Assembly: GCA_963854835.1 (NCBI GenBank)
Contig: OY978526.1
Span: 22,040,334-22,104,333 of the forward strand
Direction of reading: 5' to 3'
DNA from: Megamerina dolium
Taxonomy: Eukaryota > Arthropoda > Insecta > Diptera > Megamerinidae
DNA: 64,000 bases
The notes beneath the pieces were generated by a model. The model was not told the origin of the DNA. It saw nothing but the letters and a program-made list of their open reading frames with translations, and did no database searches. This document shows, in pieces, positions 56,309-64,000 of this stretch (its first letter is position 1; every line of letters begins with the position of its first letter). The translations under genes and the position numbers were made by a program.

Positions 56309-57124
56309 TATTTAAAGGAGAGGTGACATTTTAAATTTAATAAAAACAAAAATGCATTATTTTTGTGAAAAAATCTGATAATCTCACTTTAATCCAAAGT
56401 ACAAACGCTGAGGTTACTAATGGAATATAATATCTGCCAAATGTCCGCCGAAATTCTTCTTGCATAAGGTGGCTGTATCTCGCGAATAACAGCTCTAATA
56501 TTATGTTTGAGTGCTTCAATATTTCTTGGAGCATTGGCTTAGACTTAATCTTTAACGTAGTAAAAAATCGAATGGTGTTAAGTCACACGATCTCGGCAGC
56601 TACTCAAAGTCTCCGTTTCGAGAAATCACACGTACTGGAAATTTGTTATGCAATAGAGCCATTGTATGGCATGTGGCGCTGATCTGCATCAATTTCAGAC
56701 AAAAAAAAAAAAAAAATCAGTCAACATCGTTCGGTAACGCTATTCATTCACTGAAACAGTCGCACTATCATCATTTTCAAAAAAAAGTGACACCGTCATT
56801 CTAAAAACTGCACCAAACTGTCACTCGTTGTGGATGCAGAGGTTATTCGACCATTTCTCTTGGACTTTCGGAGCCTCAAAAGTGACAGTTTTGTTTATTC
56901 ATGTACCCATACAGATGAAAATGAGCCTCATCCCTCAGAATAATTTTATTTGAGAAATCATGATCTTCTTTTTCACTACTCCAATGCGTTGTGCGAGCAT
57001 GTATCGATCCAAATTTGAAAATCTTTAGTTTTCTTTGTCAAATGTCAACGAATGACAAATGTATATTGACACCTGAAAAAATAATGGGAAATTTGAGATG
57101 ACACTTCTTGTTGAAAGACCCTGT

Positions 57125-57239
57125 GGTTGTTGTTGTTGTAACAGCATTTTTCACTAAGTTGGCAATCCTTGACCTGGAATGACCAGGGTATGTTTCGGCA
57201 CGAAGATCCGATTTCTGTGGGAACATAGGATTGCCGTAT
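57125..57239 (-). mobile_element. CAA-tailed element, diverged type, in a mariner end
   Basis: Reverse complement: cccacagaaatcggatcttc, tggtcattccaggtcaagg, then gctgttac(aac)n. The layout matches the other CAA-tailed copies but the sequence is different. A 12-bp duplication gaaa[g/t]accctgt flanks it (57113-57124 and 57240-57251). The right copy contains the mariner terminal repeat. Confidence 0.72.
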
Positions 57240-57252
57240 GAAATACCCTGTA

Positions 57253-57469
57253 TTTGTAGGTGCATATAATGTGTAGGTCTGCATACAAAATTTGTAAAAA
57301 TTAGTTTTAACTGCTAAGCTGTTCATGTACTCAAAACTCTACAAGAGAGAATGAAATCGAGAGTGTTAATAATTTGTCCTTTAGAATATATTTTAAAAGG
57401 TTTTACTAGTAAAATTACTACTTGTAAGTAATCCAAAGAGCTGTTGCACAACGTCCCGAAAAGTAGGTG
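57253..57469. other. No gene recognised
   Basis: A+T-rich spacer. Confidence 0.35.
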
Positions 57470-57865
57470 AAAAGATGACGGGTGTCGTGCGGGCTTTGCT
57501 GGCACAGGGGGCATCGGTCTGGAATGATATCAGCCAGCCGGTGTATGTAGCAATTCAGATCGGTATTCCACCCAGATCTCAGTTGTGTCAAAGTGGCTCA
57601 AGCGGACCTAGGGAGCTGTTGCTCGCAGTCTGCAATTGGCGGTGAGCGTTCGCCCAGTACGATGTTATGAGTATGTCTTTTGATGGCCGCCTCCACTGCG
57701 CAATGGTGTAATGAATTCAGCGCCGTCTTGTGCGTATTAATGCTCAAATCATCGAGCAGGTGACTCACATGGCCATCAAATGAGAATTGTAGCAATATTG
57801 GCCCATCTTTTACCGCTAGCAGAAGGTATGGATCAATTTTGAAAAATTTTAAGTGTAGCATATGT
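57470..57865 (-). pseudogene. LINE C-terminal fragment (same group as 53603)
   Basis: The minus strand reads INTHKTALNSLHHCAVEAAI, KRHTHNIVLGERSPPIADCE, QQLPRSA, stop, ATLTQLRSGWNTDLNCYIHR, LADIIPDRCPLCQQSPHDTR, HLF. This is the region between RT and the 3' end of a LINE with the CPxC..PHDTRHLF tail. One clear in-frame stop follows PRSA. It is well preserved compared with 53603. Confidence 0.78.
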
Positions 57866-58934
57866 TGACCAAAAATGTGGTGGCATTTGAAAAATTTCCA
57901 CTTATCATATATCCGGGTCGAGGTATTGTTTTAGGTAACTCAAGCCACATCACAAATATTGTAGATAAACTTACTTGCATATCTGACATATCTGACTTTT
58001 ACAATCAATTTTGCCCGAATTACAAAGTTTGGACAGTCGTCTTTTTCCCTTGCTCATTGGCATCAGTTAGAAACTTCAAGTACTGACCAGAATCCCTTTG
58101 GTCCTTTAACCGGAAGTCGGGTCCCTTTGCAGATAAAACTATTAGAAACAAATGTCTTTGAGACCCAAGGTTCTAAGAGAGACGTAAATATAGCAAAATG
58201 TTGTAAAATTTGCATGTCTTTGAAACGATTCTTAGCATTACTAAATTTCTTTTCCCAATTTTTTTAAAAAAGTTTCGCAGAAGTAGCCTTGTTTAACGAA
58301 CCCCTGATTTTGTAAAATAAGAAAATTAAAAATGTTAATAATACAGTATTGTAGTCAATACCTTGAATATCTTCCAGTTTTTCAAAGTGTTGGTGTTGTT
58401 TTAAAGTAATATTGATTGGGGCTGAGATAAAAAGAAGAAATATCTGTTTTGTTAAATCTAATGTTAAAAGCTTTAAACTCAAACTCCACGTTTGGGATAT
58501 CCTTGAATTTTAATTAACAAAAGAACTGTGATATACAGCTCTTGGTAAAAAAAAACGAGTTACTGAGGTTTCTTTTTATTGTACTCATTATAGATATGTT
58601 GAGGTATGAATATACATTTGTGTATCTTGCATATTTTTTTTACCCCACGTTGCTTAAAAAAAATTCACCCAATCAACAATTCAGTAAAATAAATAACAAA
58701 AGTCATTAAAATCATTGAAATAATATGTAAGTAATTCTAGACTTTTTTAAAAAGCACATCTGAGCAAACCGTAATACTCCTGAGAATTCTATATAAATGT
58801 CCGTCAAAAGGTTGGTAACCAAAGTAAGCAAGTGGTAAGTGACAATTGTGAAATATTACTTTATGTAAGTGTTTCGCAAGTGTTTGATTATTAATTGGAA
58901 ATTAATATTATTGTAAAAATTGTTGCTTTCAATT
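57866..58934. other. No gene; possible small RTE-like remnant
   Basis: 58020-58085 (ttttcccttgctcattggca, tcagttagaaacttcaag) faintly resembles the RTE landmarks gctggcgccagttagaaa. Otherwise A+T-rich with nothing recognised. Confidence 0.35.
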
Positions 58935-59690
58935 AGATTAGGTTAGGTTATAGCGGTCGCCCACTCTGATGAGAGAGCGCACATAGGCCGTACTTAGTCC
59001 CGTTGTGTTACCGCCTCGTGGATTATCCTAGTTGCTCGCTGAACCAACCGGAATATTGAATGAATTTTAGGAAATTCACAATATTAATCTGGTATAATTG
59101 GACTATGTCACTCAGCTGGTAGTAGTCCTAGAAATTTTTTTGCGATTTTTATATAAGCGATTTTTATATAGTAGATGTGAAATCGTTTCAAGTTCCTCCT
59201 CATCTTTGCAGCTTCTGCAGAAGTCATGAGCGAGGTTGTCCAAACCTAATTTCACAGCGTGAGGACCTATAAGGCAGGGATAAGTGACCACTCCCACATA
59301 AGTAGAGATGTCTACCGTATTAAGATCAGCAAGTTTGCTTGAATGTTTCTTGCTGAGTAGGGGACACAGCAATTTCGCCGTCCTACAGATGGATGTATCT
59401 ATCCATTTTTTCTGGAAGACGTGGTGATAACCACCAAATTATGCTTACACTTAGCTATGGGGATCTCTAACCGAGAATTCTCATGGGTTAGAGACTTTTT
59501 TGTACCCTGTCTTGCAAGCTCATCGGCTATGCAGATTCCTCGTACACCAATGTGTCCGGTTACCCAGCACAGGAGAATATTGTGCTGCTCAGCCATCTCG
59601 TTAAGAGATTTGCGGCAATCACGAATGATTTTCGATTTCACGAGAAATGAGTCCAGGGCCTTAATGTCTCTGGGGGAGATAATACTGTAA
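58935..59690 (-). pseudogene. I/LOA-type LINE 3' end: RNase H, Cys knuckle and taacc tail
   Basis: The minus-strand RNase H end is HNILLCWVTGHIGVRGICIA, DELARQGTKKSL, keeping the conserved GHxGxxGN/D-like and ADELAR motifs. A tail follows: NTVDISTYVGVVTYPCLIGP, then FCRSCKDEEELETISHLLY, a C-x2-C knuckle remnant. The 3' UTR ends in gctataacctaacctaatc (58935-58953). The last ~80 bp are homologous to the 3' end of subfamily B SINEs. RT and upstream parts are absent, and frameshifts are present. Confidence 0.8.
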
Positions 59691-60204
59691 ATGCAGTGTG
59701 AATCGCAAAGTACTTACATGGGAGTATTTTTTCCCAAGGGCACTTTTATTTTAATTTTTTTTGAAACCATTTACAACAATTTCTCTAGCTTTTTCCAAAT
59801 CTATGGCATATGAGCTTACAGTAAGTAAGTTTACGCTGTTTATTTTTACAAATAATTTCGTTTGTTGGGTATTATGATGGTATTTTTGATTTTTTACTTT
59901 ACAAGACTTTACAAGACTTGGGGGTTGAGTTAACACTGCACTCACATGTGTAGTATGTACATCAGCAAGTAATATTCAAAAATAAATCAACTACCTAGGG
60001 ACATGTTGTATTTGTTGTTGCCAGATGATAACAAATACAATAATGGCGTTTGTAGATTTTGTTGGATTTTAAAGGGGAATTTTAGAAAAATTAAATAACT
60101 ATTTAAGTTTGTTACTCATATTAGATATTAATCAAGGTCATTCGAACCTATGTATATCTTTAAATAATAAATAAATTATATTTATAAATTATACTTACTA
60201 CTTA
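59691..60204. other. No gene recognised
   Basis: A+T-rich spacer without recognised features. Confidence 0.4.
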
Positions 60205-60890
60205 CTTACTTATGTCGCCATAAAAACCGAATATCGATTTAGGTCGAATATAACATGATTCGCCAGCCATCTCTGTTCTTCGCTAGCTGGCGCCAGTTAG
60301 AAATTCCAAGCGCCGTCAGGTTCTCCGGTACTTGGTCTTTCCACCGGAGGTTAGGTTTTCCTCTTCTGCGTCGTCCTCTAGCGGGCTCCGAATATAACAC
60401 CTTCTTAGCTGGAGCGTGTTCTTCCATTCGTTCGACATGACCCAGCCAACGCAGCCGCTGGATTTTGATGCGCTTTACTATGTCAATATTGGCATACAGC
60501 TCGTACAGCTCATGTACCTTATTCGGTATTCGCCACCAACGCAAATAGGTCTAAAGATCTTGCGTAGGACTTTTCTCTCGAAAACTCCAAGCATTCGCTC
60601 ATCCGAGGTGGAAATTGTTCAGACTTTAGCGCCATATGTTAGGACAGGCATGATGAGAGACTTGTAGAGTGTAGTTTTCGTTCTTCGAGAGAGGCCTCGA
60701 CTTCTCAATTGTTTACTTAGCCCAAAGTAGCACGTGTTTGCAAGAGTGATCTTCGCAATATCTCCAGGCTGACGTCATTACTGCTGTTAATGCTGGTTCC
60801 AAGATAGACAAAGTCCCTTACTACTTCAAAGGCGTAGTTGTCAACAGTGACGTGCTGTCCAAGACGCCGGGACTCTTTGTTTGTTCATAT
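60205..60890 (-). pseudogene. RTE-like LINE RT C-terminus, best copy of five
   Basis: The minus strand reads VTVDNYAFEVVRDFVYLGTS, INSSNDVSLEILRRSLLQT, LYKSLIMPVLTYGAKV, ISTSDERMLGVFERKVLRKI, a frameshift, then RIPNKVHELYELYANIDIVK, RIKIQRLRWLGHVERMEEHA, PAKKVLYSEPARGRRRRGKP, NLRWKDQVPENL. These are the palm-thumb motifs of RTE-type reverse transcriptases (YLG, PVLxYG, FERKxLR, RLRWxGHVxRM). A simple cttacttactt repeat (plus strand, 60190-60212) marks the 3' tail. It is 5'-truncated and non-functional. Confidence 0.83.
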
Positions 60891-62292
60891 ACTAACTTTT
60901 ATTAAGATTTAAGAATGATATGGCAACATTTCTTCATATCAGTGCATTTGATTTTGTGTTGGATTTAGTGGATTTAGTGAAAGCAATATAAAAATATAAT
61001 TGTCGTTTGGTAGCTGACTGGTTTAGAAGGGAGGCAAGCATTTGTTTTCTAAAAGGGTTGAAAAACCATGTCTGATGATTATCTCTACATGAGTATAGAG
61101 GCAAAGGAGGAAGAGGAGGAGGAGGGTCTCTCAAGTATGGTGTTGTTTTCACTGAAGGTGCCACAATTTCAAAATAAATATATGTATGTAAATATATTAC
61201 TACGAGTACATGTCGAAATGTTGGAGTGTTGCAAGAAAATGTATTATCAGACATTCGAGTCAATATTGAGTGTACTTCTACTTGAGTTGTATGGGTTTTT
61301 CTGTTGTTATTTGTTTTGTTGTGTCTTGTTTGGTGGAAGATAAGCACAAACACTCCTCCATTGCAAATAAATATTGAGCTTATAACCACAATACTAAATG
61401 GGTAAATTTGAAAAAATATCTAAAGCGTATTTAAGCACAAATAAAACAATATCATTTTCACAATTGTTGACGGAAAGTTATACCCAAATTGGGACAAGTA
61501 CATGGAATAAATTCTATGCGAATTCTTCGTATTACAAATTATAAGCTATAGTTAATTTTATACCTACTATTCAAATTATGCAAATCATTATTATTAAAGA
61601 AAAAACAAAGCAAAAAAATACCTTAAAGCATTAACTGATTTCTCTTGCTTTATTTTTATTCATTTTCTCATCACTCTGTTGTTGTTTGTACTAAACTCTT
61701 TCGTTTTCTTTCTTTGTCTTGTGTTTTTACAATTAACAACCACAAGTAAAGTATGAAAAGTTACTTGAGATGTTTGTTAACTTGTACCTACCTACATATT
61801 GTACATATTTACTTACTAGCAAAGTATCTTATATCTTTGGCGCTGCAATACAACATTGCGTACAATGGATGATAACATCATCACTCATACCTTGGATGTC
61901 TTAGTTTTGAAACTTATGAATGAATTTCTAAGACTTCGGGGTGTCAAATGATTTTCTGTTGTTGTTGTTTTCGTTTGCTTTTGCTTTTGTGCGTGCTCTC
62001 ATTGTTCTTTTTCATTTTCCTATGATATTGATATTTTTTTTGCCTAAATGAAACATTAGTTGAAGCTATAAAAGTTTGCTTTGCATCTTGTTCGAAGCAT
62101 AATTAAATACAAATTATATTTTTACTCAAATAAATATGTAAGGTTGCCTATCTTAAATGAAGGAAAATAAAAAAAGGTATCTAATGTCCTTGAGTTAACA
62201 TTTAAGCTTTTGAAATTGTATGATAATTTTCTGTTACTTAATATTGTATAAAAAATGCTAATGATTAAATAAAATTTGTTTTATATTTTCAG
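60891..62292. other. Intron upstream of the Pellino exon; no gene seen
   Basis: A+T-rich. The Glu-rich frame at about 61068 looks like chance translation. The branch-point-like tgctaat (62257-62263) and the tract ending ttttatattttcag (62279-62292) form the acceptor of the exon that follows. Confidence 0.6.
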
Positions 62293-62385
62293 CACTGATG
62301 GTACAGAATCACCAATACTTGCTGAAGCAGATGCAGATGGACATGATAAGCCACGTGTACGTTACGGAGAATTGGTTATATTGGG
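62293..62385 (+). CDS. Pli: Pellino internal coding exon (first main coding exon)
   Basis: The 93-nt exon lies between ttttcag (acceptor) and GTAAGT (donor at 62386). One base completes a codon begun upstream, 30 codons follow, and two bases end it. The translation starts TDGTESPILAEA, has an Asp/Gly/His-rich linker (DADGHDKP) and ends VRYGELVILG. This matches the N-terminus of Drosophila Pellino after its first residues (MVKR), and the conserved [V/L]-[R/K]-YGEL[I/V][V/I]LG motif that opens the FHA-like substrate-binding domain in fly and human Pellinos. The leading C would complete the Arg codon of MVKR. Pellino is a RING-type E3 ligase acting on Pelle/IRAK-family kinases in Toll signalling. 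The start-codon exon and downstream exons were not found. The Asp-rich linker differs slightly from Drosophila. Confidence 0.9.
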
Positions 62386-62799
62386 GTAAGTTTCATTGCT
62401 AACGACTACGCTTTTTGCACAAAGAGCACAAGGTCACAGGTTCCTTTTTTTTTTTTTTATTTGCGTAATCGCTTCTATCGATACTAGGACATCTTATTCA
62501 TCTTCTAAGAAATTATTATTTTGACATTTATAATAGAGATGAGACATCACAAAAAAACTTCAAAAAAGTTTAATTTTATTTGAAAAAGGTTTAAGGTTTT
62601 TTAAAATTTCATTATGGTTCACATTTTAGTGAATTTATGGTAACTATTGCCCATTCAAAAAAGGAAAATTAATAAATAGTTGGCACTCTATGGTTTGGAG
62701 AAGCGTCGAGAAACTTCCAGTAATGTTTTGTTAATTAAATTTGATGAGAATTGAAAAGGAATTGTTTGTTTGGAGCAGAATTACACTTTATCAGGTTAA
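62386..62799. other. Pli: Intron downstream of the Pellino exon
   Basis: It begins with the donor GTAAGT. A T-tract follows at about 62442-62459. No further exon is visible before the satellite. Confidence 0.6.
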
Positions 62800-64000
62800 C
62801 AGTTATTTTTTTGTATGAGAAATAGGCGTGTCTGTCAATCGATAATGCCCGTTTTTGAATATAGACTTTCTGTGATAAAAATAATCTTATATGCCGACTT
62901 TCAAGGTCTATATCTTCAAATTTTTGTACTCAAATTTTTTGTAAAGATACATTCGGAATCATACTTTTATATGGCAGGTAGGCGTGGTTTTTATCCGATT
63001 GTGTCCATTCTAAAAGTTCTCCATTAATTAATAAATACAACTTTATATTTCGTGTTTCATTTATATTTTTGTGCGCAAAGTGTGAAAACGTACTTATGGA
63101 AGCTAAATTTTCTATGGTAGGTAGGTGTGATTTTTATCTGATTGCGCCTATTTTCATATATATCGATTCTAAGGGCGTAAATAACGTTACGTATCGAATT
63201 AAGGTTCGATAAGTTTATATTTCTGTGGGCAAAGTGTAAAAACATACATACTGAAACGTACTTTTGTATGGTAGGTAAGTGTAGATTTCATCCAATTACG
63301 CTCATTTTCAATATTATCGTTTAATTAGCAAATATAATCTTATATGTCGAGTTTCAACTCCATAACTTTATATTATGGTGTACGAAAGTATGAAACCACA
63401 CATATGAAAGCATATTTTTGTATGGGAAATAGGTGTCGTTTTCATTCGATTACTCTCATTTTTAAATATATCGATTCTACGCCATAAATAATGTCATGTA
63501 TCGTATTTCAGCTCGATATCTTTATATTTGCGTGCGCAAAGTGTGCAAAATGTACATTCGAAAGCATATTTTTGTATGAGAGTTAGGCGTAGTTTTCATT
63601 CGATTACTCCCATTTTTGAATGAATCGATTCTCTGGCGTAACTCACTTCACATATCGAGTTTCACTTAGATATCTTTATATTTTCGTGCGCAAAGTGTGC
63701 AAAATGTACATTCGGAAGCATATTTTTGTATGAGAGGTACGCGTGGTTATCATGCAATTACTCCCATTTATGAATGTGTCGATTCAAGGGACATAAATAA
63801 CGTCACGTATCTTATTTCAGTTCGATATCTTTTAATTTTCGTGCGAAAAGTTTGAAAATTTACATTCGGAAGCATATTTTTGTATGGGGGGTAGGTGTGA
63901 TTTTTACTCGATTGTCTACATTTCTAAACAAATTGATTCTAAGCCTTAACTAACATCATATTCAGTTCCAGTTTCAGTGCGATATCTTTATATTTTCCTG
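62800..64000. repeat. Satellite S1 array, at least 8 monomers, runs off the window
   Basis: In opposite orientation to the other two S1 arrays, [a/g]ggcgtggttttcatccgatt-like phrases occur near 62812, 62970, 63113, 63268, 63420, 63573, 63728 and 63883 (spacing about 143-158 bp). Each is preceded by ttttgtatg and followed by cccattttt and a gcgcaaagtgt-like block. It lies within the intron after the Pellino exon. Confidence 0.85.

Larger units (their letters stand above)
55920..57250 (-). mobile_element. Mariner-superfamily element with SINE and CAA-tailed insertions
   Basis: Ends cagggtattt (55920-55929) and aaataccctg (57241-57250) are exact inverted repeats, each flanked by TA. The minus strand carries transposase remnants: AHFHLYGYMNKQNCHF, GSESPREMVE, PLHPQRVTVWC, and the C-terminal GRHLADIIFH near 56440. 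Frameshifts and stops abound. A SINE sits near the left end (55939-56308) and a CAA-tailed element just inside the right end (57125-57239), so three elements are nested. Confidence 0.82.

Noticed and set aside
61068..61343. 91-codon frame with a Glu run just upstream of the Pellino exon
   Set aside because: Tempting as a 5' exon, but it has no splice donor matching the needed phase, no similarity to Pellino, and low-complexity composition.
60934..61389. 151-codon minus-strand frame
   Set aside because: Composition and lack of motifs suggest chance. It overlaps the frame above in antisense, and nothing supports expression.

Overview
The window looks like insect nuclear DNA from a higher fly. 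It is A+T-rich, gene-poor and packed with arthropod-type transposons. A tephritid fruit fly is my best guess, from the style of the repeat families; that is inference, not proof. The only host coding sequence I can support is one 93-nt exon at 62293-62385 (+), with clean splice sites. Its translation matches the N-terminus of Pellino, the E3 ubiquitin ligase adaptor of Toll/IL-1 signalling. I found no other host exon, so most of the window is probably a very large upstream intron and/or 5' intergenic DNA.

Layout. 259-5183: a tRNA-derived SINE split by a full-length Jockey-clade LINE with both ORFs open. 5194-12890: LINE fragments, a mariner relic hit twice by a short CAA-tailed element, a decayed Tc1-like relic and a SINE. 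12893-17700: a second, 5'-truncated Jockey copy with intact ORF2, then a SINE with a LINE piece inside it and a mariner 5' relic. 19640-22005: ~153-bp satellite (S1) and an I-type LINE relic. 22861-26463: a mariner-like element with an internal tandem duplication, then a Tc1 element with intact transposase and matched termini. 27480-33600: SINE, mariner and LINE relics, two satellite types and a maT-like deletion derivative. 34519-36757: a SINE inside an RTE-like LINE, a hAT MITE inside a LINE tail, and a hAT-type foldback. 37940-38825: an array of hairpins. 40684-44266: a Harbinger-like MITE, an I-type LINE ending in (TAA)n, and a mariner. 45400-49725: satellites S2 and S1. 52040-57865: mariner-like relics nested with SINE and CAA-tailed insertions, S2, and LINE relics. 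58935-60890: two LINE 3' fragments. 62293-64000: the Pellino exon and S1 running off the window.

The most informative features are relationships between elements. One SINE subfamily carries about 80 bp of 3' sequence homologous to the 3' ends of RNase H-bearing LINE fragments here, the usual mark of SINE-LINE partnership. A compact CAA-tailed element combines a 16-bp palindrome, a 17-bp hairpin, a shared 5' end and 8-13 bp target duplications. Two Jockey ORF2 copies differ at only about 7 of 882 residues, and the Tc1 element is intact, so some mobilisation is recent. All comparisons were made by eye within the window; no database search was run.
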